This document shows positions 1 through 5,820 of a DNA stretch of 7,551 bases, piece after piece. The stretch is from the NCBI RefSeq assembly GCF_000720635.1, contig NZ_JOCF01000133.1:1-7551 (forward strand), read 5' to 3'. A program made the translations under genes and the position numbers. Source of the DNA: Streptomyces sp. NRRL WC-3742. Lineage in GTDB: Bacteria; Actinomycetota; Actinomycetes; Streptomycetales; Streptomycetaceae. Every line of letters begins with the position of its first letter. Position 1 is the first letter of the stretch. Under the pieces are notes generated by a model. The model was not told the DNA's origin and did no database searches. It was given only the letters and a program-made list of their open reading frames with translations.

Positions 1-1223
1 GTCGCGGGGGCGAAGGCGGCGGGTGCGGCGGGGGGGGACGGCATCGGGGCGCCGGGGGCCGGGGGCATCGCGCGGAGGAGGTCGGGGGCCTCGGTCTCGG
101 CGTGGAAGGCGGCCTGGGGCGCTGCGCCGCCGTAGCCGACGGCGATCGGCTCGTCGGCGGCGAGGGCGCCGCCCCGGGCCGTCGGGCGGGCACCGACGCC
201 GCGGGCGCGGCGGGAAGCCTTGTCGAGGGGGTGGGCGAGCGGGCCTTCGGGGGCGGGCCCCCGGCGGCGGGGGGTGCGGCCCTGGGCGTCGTAGTCGGTG
301 AAGAGGTCGGACAGGCCGGCCGGGGGCTCGCGCCAGCCGGAGGGCGGCGGGGCGGGCTGACTGCGGCCGATGCGCAGGGAGTTGAGGCGGGGCAGGTCGG
401 TGCGGCGGTCGAGGTCGGCGGTGGAGAGGGCGAGGCGCACGCCCGTCCAGTCCTCGCCGCTCTGCTGGGCGACGCAGGCGCGCAGGACCAGCTCGGCGCT
501 GTCGGCGCCGGTGCGGTAGGAGAGGCGGTAGGTGGGGACCCAGCGGGCGGCCGGGACGGCGTACTCGAGTTCCAGCGTGAGGTCCGTGGCCGTGCTCGTG
601 CCCGACAGGGTGACCAGGACGGTGGTGTCGGTGTCGGTGGCCGTGACGTGCTCGGCGGTGGACTCGCGCTCCAGGCGGTCGGTGGCCTCGGCGAGTTCGT
701 GGTCGGCGAGTTCGATCGCCCGGGTCAGCTCCTCGGCGCGCCGCTGGAGGCCCGCCAGGCGCTCGTCGACGAACTCGGCGAGCTCCAGCCAGGCTTCGGC
801 CGGGGTGCGGCGCAGCGGGTCGCCCCGGCGGGGCTGCGGGGGGAGGGCGCGCAGGGCCGTGGTCTCGTCGATGGCGGCCAGGACGAGGTGGTGGCGGTCG
901 GAGAGGGAGCTGCGGTGCTCGGTGATCTCGTCCAACTCGCGCTGGAGGTCCGGGAGTTCGGCGGGCTCGCGGAGTTCGGCGAGGTGCTCGACGCGGGCCT
1001 CGGTGACGGCGGCGCCGGGCGGGCCGTCGAGGACGCGGGCGCGCAGCGAGCGGCCGTCCAGGGAGGCGGGCAGGCCCGTCAGGCGCAGCCGCCCGTCCGG
1101 GGGGACGGGGACGGTGGCCCGGCGGCGGCACAGCGCGCCCTCGGCGTACACCACGACGGAGTCGAGGGCGGAGGTGTGGGCCGGTACCGGCGGTGGTGCC
1201 CCGATGCTTCGCTGATCGTCCAT
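1..1223 (-). CDS. DUF4139 domain protein, MuiA-like (3' part beyond the window)
   Basis: The minus strand is open from an ATG at 1223-1221 to the window edge: 407 complete codons with strongly G/C-biased third positions. A good ribosome binding site (GAAGGGG, 1236-1230) lies 6 nt before the ATG. The N-terminal part (about residues 17-80, with VVVYAEGALCRRRATV) looks like the DUF4140 region. Residues about 90-190 are charged, Leu/Glu/Arg-rich and probably coiled coil. From about 200 the DUF4139 beta-rich domain starts, with its typical W-V-P-T-Y-R-L-S-Y (228-236) and DWTGVRLALSTA (258-269). Residues 285-407 are Pro/Ala/Gly/Arg-rich and look disordered, probably a linker inside the domain as in other actinobacterial members. 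No signal peptide or membrane segment is seen. The family is named after a mucoidy inhibitor, but no biochemical role is established, so none is assigned. It is divergent from tyrA. Family assignment is from remembered motifs; the C-terminus is not visible. Confidence 0.85.
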   Translation of the reverse strand, partial: MDDQRSIGAPPPVPAHTSALDSVVVYAEGALCRRRATVPVPPDGRLRLTGLPASLDGRSLRARVLDGPPGAAVTEARVEHLAELREPAELPDLQRELDEITEHRSSLSDRHHLVLAAIDETTALRALPPQPRRGDPLRRTPAEAWLELAEFVDERLAGLQRRAEELTRAIELADHELAEATDRLERESTAEHVTATDTDTTVLVTLSGTSTATDLTLELEYAVPAARWVPTYRLSYRTGADSAELVLRACVAQQSGEDWTGVRLALSTADLDRRTDLPRLNSLRIGRSQPAPPPSGWREPPAGLSDLFTDYDAQGRTPRRRGPAPEGPLAHPLDKASRRARGVGARPTARGGALAADEPIAVGYGGAAPQAAFHAETEAPDLLRAMPPAPGAPMPSPPAAPAAFAPA

Positions 1224-1280
1224 GCGCAACCCCTTCGTTCGCCTGTCGCCTGCGGTGTGCCCGTCCCGGGCGGCCAGTGT

Positions 1281-1307
1281 GCCCCGGTTCGGGGCCGGCG
1301 TCGCCGG
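1281..1307. promoter_or_regulatory. Two adjacent palindromes in the divergent intergenic region
   Basis: Between the DUF4139 gene and the tyrA leader region lie two abutting inverted repeats: GCCCCG-GTT-CGGGGC (1281-1295) and CCGGCG-T-CGCCGG (1295-1307). Both are perfect in the arms and share the C at 1295. They lie 58-84 nt upstream of the minus-strand ATG, where an operator or the promoter of that gene could be. No convincing -10/-35 pair is seen on either strand in 1224-1443. In DNA this G+C-rich, short palindromes also arise by chance. Confidence 0.3.
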
Positions 1308-1375
1308 ATTCGCCGGGCACGGCGTGTGCACTGTGAGGGACGGGGGCGGGGCGGCGGCGGTTGCCTCCGGTGCGC

Positions 1376-1416
1376 GGGGGCGGAGGGGGTGGAGCGGGCG
1401 GAGCGGGCGGAGGGGG
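1376..1416 (+). other. G-quadruplex-type G-run cluster upstream of tyrA
   Basis: Five runs of three to five G lie on the plus strand at 1376-1380, 1385-1389, 1396-1398, 1405-1407 and 1412-1416. The loops are 4, 6, 6 and 4 nt, which fits the usual G3+N1-7 pattern. The inner part is a 9-bp direct repeat (GGAGCGGGC at 1391-1399 and 1400-1408). It lies in noncoding DNA before the leader ORF and tyrA. If transcribed, it would sit in the 5' untranslated RNA. Whether it folds is not known. Confidence 0.45.
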
Positions 1417-1443
1417 TGGACAGGTGAGCGGTGGGAGCGGCGG

Positions 1444-1536
1444 ATGCGAGAGGATGGGGCGCGGGTGAACCATTTGGTGGCCAATTGGGCAAACAACTGG
1501 GCAACCACCTGGGCAACCATCTGGGCCCGGACATGA
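1444..1536 (+). CDS. Putative Trp-rich leader peptide upstream of tyrA
   Basis: This small ORF has an ATG at 1444, a Shine-Dalgarno-like GGGAG (1433-1437) 6 nt upstream, and a TGA at 1534-1536. It encodes 30 residues with Trp at 15, 19, 23 and 27, in the pattern NWANNWATTWATIWART. An in-frame GTG at 1465 is an alternative start and would give 23 residues with the same four Trp. The stop overlaps an ATG at 1533 (ATGA) that is in frame with tyrA, so translation could be coupled. The codons are unlike the neighbouring genes: CAT, TTG, AAT and three GCA are present, all uncommon in streptomycetes. By analogy with amino-acid leader peptides it could sense charged tRNA-Trp, but a leader rich in Trp before a tyrosine gene is unexpected. 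No classical terminator/antiterminator pair fits in the 20 nt between its stop and 1557. The Trp periodicity may simply result from the underlying 12-bp DNA repeat. Confidence 0.4.
   Translation: MREDGARVNHLVANWANNWATTWATIWART
1470..1524 (+). repeat. Five iterated CCANNTGG-type units, 11-12 bp period
   Basis: CCATTTGG (1470-1477), CCAATTGG (1481-1488), ACAACTGG (1493-1500, one mismatch), CCACCTGG (1505-1512) and CCATCTGG (1517-1524) are spaced 11, 12, 12 and 12 bp apart. The last units are near-identical direct repeats of TGGGCAACCAnC. Each CCANNTGG is itself palindromic at the DNA level. In RNA, the two copies of UGG-GCAA-CCA (1498-1507 and 1510-1519) could form short stems capped by a GNRA-type tetraloop. 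The block is noticeably richer in A/T than its surroundings and ends 32 nt before the tyrA ATG at 1557. It could be an array of protein-binding sites or an RNA element, and it coincides with the Trp-rich mini-ORF. Confidence 0.75.
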
Positions 1537-1556
1537 ATGAGGGAGAGCGACCAGCC

Positions 1557-2642
1557 ATGCGCACAGCCGTCGTCGTCGGCACCGGACTGATCGGTACCTC
1601 CGCCGCGCTCGCCCTGGCCGGCCGCGGGCTGACCGTCCACCTGGAGGACGCCGACCCGGACGCCGCCCGCACCGCCGCCTCGCTCGGCGCCGGCACCACC
1701 GAACCGGCGGACGGCCCCGTCGACCTGGCGATCATCGCCGTGCCGCCCGCGCTGGTCGGCAAGGTCCTCGCCGACTGCCAGCGCCGCAACCTGGCCCGCT
1801 GGTACACCGACGTGGCCAGCGTGAAGGCCGGCCCGCGCGCCGAGGTCGCCGCGCTCGGCCTCGACACCGTCCACTACATCGGCAGCCACCCGATGGCCGG
1901 GCGCGAGCGCTCCGGCCCGCTGGCCGCCCGCGCCGACCTCTTCGAGGGCCGGCCCTGGGTGCTCACCCCGACCGAGGACACCGACACCGAGACGCTCAAC
2001 GCCGCCCTGGAACTGGTCGCGCTCTGCGGGGCCATGCCGATCGTGATGGACGCCGCCGCGCACGACCGGGCCGTCGCCCTGGTCTCGCACGCGCCGCAGC
2101 TGCTGTCCTCGCTGGTCGCGGCCCGGCTGGAGCACGCCGACGAGACGGCGATAAGGCTCTCCGGGCAGGGCGTGCGCGACGTCACCCGGATCGCCGCCTC
2201 CAACCCCGGGATGTGGGTGGACATCCTGTCCGCGAACGCGGGCGCGGTCGCCGACATCCTGGAGGAGGTCGCCGCCGACCTCGGCGAGACCGTCACCGCG
2301 CTGCGCGCCCTGGACGCCGCCGAGGAGGGCGAGCGCCGGGCGGGAGCGGCCGGCATCGAGGCGGTCATGCGGCGCGGCAACACCGGCCAGTCCCGCATCC
2401 CCGGCAAGCACGGCGCGCCGCCCACCCGGTACGAGACGGTGGCGGTGGTCCTGGGGGACCAGCCCGGCGAGCTGGGCCGGCTGTTCGGGGAGGTCGGCGC
2501 GGCCGGGGTGAACATCGAGGACGTGGTCATCGAGCACTCCACCGGGCAGCAGGTCGGCTTCGTGCAGCTGTCGGTGGCGCCGGGGGCGGTCAAGCCGCTG
2601 ACGGCGGCGCTGCGGGCGAGCGGGTGGAGCGTGCGGGACTGA
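1557..2642 (+). CDS. tyrA: Prephenate dehydrogenase with C-terminal ACT domain
   Basis: This 361-residue cytoplasmic enzyme oxidatively decarboxylates prephenate to 4-hydroxyphenylpyruvate with NAD(P)+, on the way to tyrosine. The N-terminal Rossmann fold has VVGTGLIGTS (6-15). TDVASVK (84-90) and the family signature GSHPMAGRERSG (109-120) follow. The all-helical C-terminal half has HDRAVALVSHAPQL (169-182) and GVRDVTRIAASNPGMW (205-220). Residues about 291-361 form an ACT domain (DQPGELGRLF, GVNIEDV), which in this family usually allows feedback control by an aromatic amino acid, probably tyrosine. The chosen ATG at 1557 is preceded by GAGGGAGAG (1539-1547) and starts directly at the nucleotide-binding strand. 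An in-frame ATG at 1533 would add eight residues and overlaps the stop of the Trp-rich mini-ORF. It is likely the first main gene of a transcript continuing into the DUF4419 genes, 34 nt downstream. No chorismate mutase gene is in the window. Confidence 0.96.
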   Translation: MRTAVVVGTGLIGTSAALALAGRGLTVHLEDADPDAARTAASLGAGTTEPADGPVDLAIIAVPPALVGKVLADCQRRNLARWYTDVASVKAGPRAEVAALGLDTVHYIGSHPMAGRERSGPLAARADLFEGRPWVLTPTEDTDTETLNAALELVALCGAMPIVMDAAAHDRAVALVSHAPQLLSSLVAARLEHADETAIRLSGQGVRDVTRIAASNPGMWVDILSANAGAVADILEEVAADLGETVTALRALDAAEEGERRAGAAGIEAVMRRGNTGQSRIPGKHGAPPTRYETVAVVLGDQPGELGRLFGEVGAAGVNIEDVVIEHSTGQQVGFVQLSVAPGAVKPLTAALRASGWSVRD

Positions 2643-2676
2643 CGGCTCCGGGGAGGGGCCGGGAGGGGTGGGCGGG

Positions 2677-3768
2677 ATGATCGTCGATCTGGGCGTTCCC
2701 GGGGAGGCAGTGCACCCGGTAGGCGCGGAGCTCGTGGACTCCGGGAACGAGCGGTTCCTGCGGGCCGTGGTGGGCCCGCAGGCGCGGATCCACCACCGCA
2801 GCCTGACGGCGCTGGTGGAGCCGCCCCGGCCGGCCCGGGTGGTGGACCCGGACGAGCCGGAGCCGGAGCCGGTCTGGAGCCTGCTGCTGCGCGCCGCGTA
2901 CGCCGCCTTCGCGGAGCACCGGCCGCTGAGCCTCTCCCCGGACGTCCTCTGGTACGCGGTGGTGCACGAGGTCGCCGTGCACGTCCGGATGTACGCGCCG
3001 CGCTACCGGGCCCTGTTCGGGGCGCAGCCCGACCGGCGCGGGCGGATCGTCGTCCGGGACGACGAGCTGGCGGGCCCCGGGGCGGACTGGGGGCGCTCGA
3101 TCCACCTGGTGCGCGAGCCCCTGGCGGCGGCCGTCGGCCCGCAGCTGGTGGAACTGTTCACCCCGGCCTTCTCCACCACGACCCCCGACGACGCGGCCTG
3201 CGCGCTGGTCGCCCTGATGGGCGCGGCAGGCCCGTACTACGACTTCCGCTGGGAGACCCGCTGCGGCATCCCGCGCGTACGGCTGGAGGGTACGGCCGAG
3301 GACTGGGCGCTGCTGTCCGAGCGGGTCGGCGAGCTGGCCGGGCACCTCGCCTGGCTGGAGCCCTGGTTCGCCGGGCTGCGGCCGGTCGTCGAGGAGATCG
3401 CGGCGACGGCGGCGGGCGGGCCGGTGGACGAGGAGTTCTGGCGCTCCCTCTTCAAGTGGCGCTCCATCTCCGGCGGCCCGCGCGTCACCGGCTGGCTGAC
3501 CGCCTTCCTCGCGCACACCCAGACCCCGGACGGACCCCGCATGCGCAACTCCTTCGACTGGCGCTCCGCCGCCGACGACCCGTACCACCGCGACGCCTTC
3601 GAGGTGAACGACTTCCCCGCGCACCTCTCCACCGTCCCCTTCGGCTGGGACCTCCTCGGCACCGAACGACCGATGGCCTTCCTCGCGGGCGTCCTCGCCA
3701 TCGAGCAGGACGGCCCCTACCTCCGGCCCCGCCTGGGCCACGCGGTCGTGGAGACCCCGCAGTGGTGA
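2677..3768 (+). CDS. DUF4419 family protein, first of a tandem pair
   Basis: This 363-residue protein has no visible signal peptide or membrane helix. It carries the conserved blocks I associate with DUF4419: HRPLSLSPDVLWYAVVHEVA (81-100), FSTTTP (165-170), CGIPRVRLEGTAEDW (196-210), GGPVDEEFW (247-255) and a GWLTAF block (272-277) followed by AHTQT. The C-terminal segment (310-357) includes FPAHLSTVPF and RPRLG. The function of the family is unknown. Conserved His, Asp and Cys would suit an enzyme, but no active site can be named. The start is the ATG at 2677, because GGAGGGG (2662-2668) lies 8 nt before it and because the resulting N-terminus aligns with the paralogue. A GTG at 2668 lies inside that binding site and is unlikely. 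The gene follows tyrA by 34 nt and overlaps the next gene by 4 nt. Base and codon use match its neighbours, so it is not obviously a recent foreign arrival. Confidence 0.85.
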   Translation: MIVDLGVPGEAVHPVGAELVDSGNERFLRAVVGPQARIHHRSLTALVEPPRPARVVDPDEPEPEPVWSLLLRAAYAAFAEHRPLSLSPDVLWYAVVHEVAVHVRMYAPRYRALFGAQPDRRGRIVVRDDELAGPGADWGRSIHLVREPLAAAVGPQLVELFTPAFSTTTPDDAACALVALMGAAGPYYDFRWETRCGIPRVRLEGTAEDWALLSERVGELAGHLAWLEPWFAGLRPVVEEIAATAAGGPVDEEFWRSLFKWRSISGGPRVTGWLTAFLAHTQTPDGPRMRNSFDWRSAADDPYHRDAFEVNDFPAHLSTVPFGWDLLGTERPMAFLAGVLAIEQDGPYLRPRLGHAVVETPQW

Positions 3769-4877
3769 GGGTCGTCGACGTCCCGCTCGGGGAAGGCCAG
3801 GAGCCGGGCGACGTACGGGAGTTGGAGCCGCGCGGGAACGAGGCGTTCCTGGCGGCGGCGGTGGGCGGGGAGTTCGCGGTGGTCCACCGCAGCACCGCGA
3901 CGCTGCTGGAGGCGCCCGAGCTGCGGCCGCCGGGCGAGGCGGAGCCGACCTGGAGCCTGCTGCTGCGCGCCGCGCACCTGGCGTTCTGCGGGCACCTGCC
4001 GCTGAGCCTGTCGCCGGACGTGCTCTGGTACGCGGTGGTGCACGAGGTCGCGGTGCACGTGCGGCTGAACGCGGAGGCGTACGAGGGGCTGTTCTCGGCG
4101 ACCCCCGGGCGGAAGCGGACCATCAGCGTGCGGGACGACGGCCTGCTCGGCCCCGAACCGGACTGGACGCGCTCGATCCGGCTGGTGCGCGGGCCGCTGG
4201 CGGCGGAGGTCGGCCCGGAGCTGGTGGAGCTGTTCACCCCGGCGTTCTCCACGACGACACCGGACGAGGTGTCGGCGACGCTGGTGGCGCTGATGGACCT
4301 CGTCAGCCCGTACTACGAGTTCCTGTGGGTCTCGTCCTGCGGCATCCCGCGCGTGCGGCTGGAGGGCACGGCCGAGGACTGGGCGCTGCTGGCCCGGCGG
4401 GTCGGCGAGCTGGGGGAACGGTTCGAGGCGCTCGGGCCGTGGCTGGCCGGCCTGCGCCCGGTGGTCGGGGAGCTGGCGACGGCGGCGGCGGGCGGCCCGG
4501 TGGACGAGGGGTTCTGGCGCTCGCTGTACAGGTGGGAATCGGAGTCCGGAGGGGACTACGTCTCCGGCTGGATCACCGCCTTCTTCGCCCACACCCAGAC
4601 CGAGGCGGGGCCGCAGCCGCGCACGGACTTCCAGTGGGAGGCGACGCGGCGCAGGTGGAAGGGCCGGACGGTGGAGACGGGCCCGGCCCGGTTCACCGAG
4701 AACGCCTTCCCGTCGCACGTGTCGAAGGTGCCCTTCGAGTGGCGGACGCCGCAGGACACCTACCGGATGGCCTTCGTCGGCGGCGTGCTCGGCATCGAGG
4801 AGGACGGCGGGTACGTGAGGCCCCGGCTGGGCAACGCCGTGCTGCGGGTGCTGAGGGTGCCGGGGGACGCTCCGTAG
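3765..4877 (+). CDS. DUF4419 family protein, second of a tandem pair
   Basis: This 370-residue paralogue of the upstream gene is colinear with it. Residues 62-279 align without a gap to 66-283 of the first copy, with roughly two-thirds identity by eye. The same blocks are kept: HLPLSLSPDVLWYAVVHEVA (77-96), FSTTTP (161-166), CGIPRVRLEGTAEDW (192-206), GGPVDEGFW (243-251) and FFAHTQT (273-279). They differ mainly at the N-terminus, in a basic insertion around 293-308 (RRRWKGRTVE), and at the C-terminal tail. The start is the GTG at 3765, forming a GTGA overlap with the stop of the first copy, so translation is probably coupled and the products made in similar amounts. A GTG one codon earlier (3762) is possible. 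The frame stays open further upstream only as a shadow of the first copy. The pair may form a heteromer, but this is inference. Function unknown. Confidence 0.85.
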   Translation: MRVVDVPLGEGQEPGDVRELEPRGNEAFLAAAVGGEFAVVHRSTATLLEAPELRPPGEAEPTWSLLLRAAHLAFCGHLPLSLSPDVLWYAVVHEVAVHVRLNAEAYEGLFSATPGRKRTISVRDDGLLGPEPDWTRSIRLVRGPLAAEVGPELVELFTPAFSTTTPDEVSATLVALMDLVSPYYEFLWVSSCGIPRVRLEGTAEDWALLARRVGELGERFEALGPWLAGLRPVVGELATAAAGGPVDEGFWRSLYRWESESGGDYVSGWITAFFAHTQTEAGPQPRTDFQWEATRRRWKGRTVETGPARFTENAFPSHVSKVPFEWRTPQDTYRMAFVGGVLGIEEDGGYVRPRLGNAVLRVLRVPGDAP

Positions 4878-4900
4878 CTGCCCCGGGGAGGGTGGTGACC

Positions 4901-4925
4901 GGGGCGGGGCCGGAGGGGGCGGGGG
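4901..4925 (+). other. Compact G-quadruplex-type motif upstream of cmk
   Basis: Four runs of four to five G (4901-4904, 4906-4909, 4915-4919 and 4921-4925) are separated by loops of 1, 5 and 1 nt on the plus strand. Short loops and long runs make this a stronger candidate fold than the cluster before tyrA. It lies between the stop of the second DUF4419 gene and the A/T-richer patch at 4928-4949, where a cmk promoter might be. A regulatory or transcription-pausing role is only inferred. Confidence 0.45.
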
Positions 4926-4927
4926 TC

Positions 4928-4950
4928 CATTAACCTTGAGGGAGATGATC
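4928..4950 (+). promoter_or_regulatory. A/T-richer patch, possible cmk promoter
   Basis: The sequence CATTAACCTTGAGGGAGATG and the bases just after it stand out as low in G+C within an otherwise G/C-saturated 131-nt gap. TAACCT (4931-4936) fits the TAnnnT form of a -10 element and TTGAGG (4936-4941) the form of a -35, but neither has a convincing partner at the right distance. The patch lies 59-81 nt before the cmk start, a sensible place for a promoter. The evidence is positional and compositional only. Confidence 0.3.
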
Positions 4951-5008
4951 CCCGGCCGTTCGCCCCCACAGGGTGTCGGCTTCCATGCTCAGAGAGAGGT
5001 TCGGGCCC

Positions 5009-5722
5009 GTGGACACTGCCGACCGAGCGCACGTTCCGGTCGTCGTCGCCATCGACGGACCCTCCGGCTCCGGCAAGTCGACCGTCTCTCGGGCGGTCGC
5101 TGCGCGGCTGGGCCTGAGCTTCCTGGACACCGGTGCGATGTACCGGGCGATGACCTGGTGGATGCTGGCCAACGAGGTCGACGTGGACGACCCGGAGGCC
5201 GTGGCCGTGGCCTGCGGAAAGCCGGTGATCGTGTCCGGGACGGACGCGGACGGGCCGACCATCACGGTGGACGGGCAGGACGTGTCCGGGCCGATCCGTG
5301 GGCCGGAGGTGACGGCCCACGTGAGTGCCGTCTCGGCGGTGCCGGCGGTGCGGACGCGACTGGTGGAGCTGCAGCGCGGTTGCGCCGAGGTGGCCGAGCG
5401 GGGGATCGTCACGGAGGGGCGGGACATGGGTTCGGTGGTGTTCCCGGACGCCACCGTGAAGGTGTTCCTGACCGCCTCCGAGCGGGCCAGGGCCGAGCGC
5501 CGGGCCGCCGAGCTGCGGGCCAAGGGCGTCGACGAGGCGACCATCACCGCGATGGCCGCCGACCTCGCCCGCCGGGACGCCGCCGACTCCTCCCGGAAGA
5601 CGGCCCCGCTGACGCAGGCTTCCGACGCCGTGCTGGTGGACACCAGTGACCTCACACTGGAGCAGGTGATCGACCGGATCGCCGCACTGGTCGAGGAACG
5701 GGCGGGACTCTCGTCGGTCTGA
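5009..5722 (+). CDS. cmk: Cytidylate (CMP/dCMP) kinase
   Basis: This 237-residue cytoplasmic enzyme transfers phosphate from ATP to CMP or dCMP, feeding CTP and dCTP synthesis. The P-loop GPSGSGKST is at 17-25, LDTGAMYRA at 39-47, the CMP-binding signature [14 protein letters not shown] at 135-148, and the lid/Arg-rich region around 159-201 includes [14 protein letters not shown] (188-201). The length fits bacterial Cmk (about 225-230). The GTG at 5009 is chosen because AGAGAGAGG (4991-4999) lies 9 nt before it, and the protein then starts about ten residues before the first strand. In-frame GTG 4973 and ATG 4985 would add 12 and 8 residues but have weaker binding sites. The gene lies 131 nt after the DUF4419 pair, so it may be both in their transcript and under its own promoter. 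Its stop codon is made at the junction of a 28-bp tandem duplication. Confidence 0.95.
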   Translation: MDTADRAHVPVVVAIDGPSGSGKSTVSRAVAARLGLSFLDTGAMYRAMTWWMLANEVDVDDPEAVAVACGKPVIVSGTDADGPTITVDGQDVSGPIRGPEVTAHVSAVSAVPAVRTRLVELQRGCAEVAERGIVTEGRDMGSVVFPDATVKVFLTASERARAERRAAELRAKGVDEATITAMAADLARRDAADSSRKTAPLTQASDAVLVDTSDLTLEQVIDRIAALVEERAGLSSV

Positions 5723-5748
5723 GGAACGGGCGGAACTCTCGTCGGTCC
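5693..5748 (+). repeat. 28-bp tandem duplication spanning the cmk stop codon
   Basis: 5693-5720 and 5721-5748 are adjacent copies of a 28-bp unit beginning GAGGAACGGGCGG and ending CTCGTCGGT(C/T)(C/T); only two positions differ. The first copy encodes the last residues of Cmk (EERAGLSSV). The TGA stop (5720-5722) is formed by the last T of copy one and the first GA of copy two. The unit is not a multiple of three, so copy two is not a coding continuation. A third partial unit (GAGGACCGACGG, 5749-5760) follows. Confidence 0.9.
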
Positions 5749-5759
5749 GAGGACCGACG
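5740..5759 (+). terminator. Hairpin after cmk, possible terminator
   Basis: CGTCGGTC (5740-5747) and GACCGACG (5752-5759) form a perfect 8-bp stem with a CGAG tetraloop, starting 17 nt after the cmk stop. There is no T-run after it, which is usual for streptomycete terminators. It could equally stabilise the 3' end of the cmk message. A second, weaker hairpin lies 44 nt further on. Confidence 0.45.
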
Positions 5760-5803
5760 GACAGGCCGCGGGGCCGCTGAGCCACCGCGGACAAACGATC
5801 GCG

Positions 5804-5820
5804 CTGCCCCGAGCGGGCAG
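5804..5820 (+). other. Second hairpin in the cmk-der gap
   Basis: CTGCCC (5804-5809) pairs with GGGCAG (5815-5820) over a 5-nt loop. It lies 55 nt before the der ATG. It could act with the upstream hairpin as a double terminator, or belong to a der 5' untranslated region if der has its own promoter. No clear promoter was found in 5760-5860. Confidence 0.3.

Noticed and set aside
102..1427. A 441-codon plus-strand open frame over the DUF4139 gene
   Set aside because: It is antisense to a minus-strand frame with recognisable DUF4139 motifs, a proper ribosome binding site and correct third-position bias. The plus-strand product is Gly/Ala/Val/Arg-rich with no family motif.
1470..1524. CRISPR array
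   Set aside because: The units are only 8-12 bp, contiguous and without unique spacers of 30 bp or so, and there are no cas genes.
1431..1556. Extended TyrA start at GTG 1431
   Set aside because: The added 42 residues are read from the repeat block and precede the normal Rossmann-fold start; ATG 1557 has a better-placed binding site.
1465..1556. Classical trp-type transcription attenuator
   Set aside because: No stable terminator hairpin with a T-run, nor mutually exclusive long stems, could be found between the Trp codons and the tyrA start; only short stems are possible.
3456..3764. N-terminal extension of the second DUF4419 protein into the first gene
   Set aside because: The extra residues are Arg/Pro-rich out-of-frame translation of the first copy. 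Homology between the copies begins at the GTG at 3765.
4881..4888. CCCCGGGG as a terminator after the second DUF4419 gene
   Set aside because: It is an 8-bp palindrome with no loop, so it cannot form a useful RNA hairpin.
4973..5008. cmk start at GTG 4973 or ATG 4985
   Set aside because: Both have weaker ribosome binding sites than GTG 5009, and the added residues are not needed for the fold.
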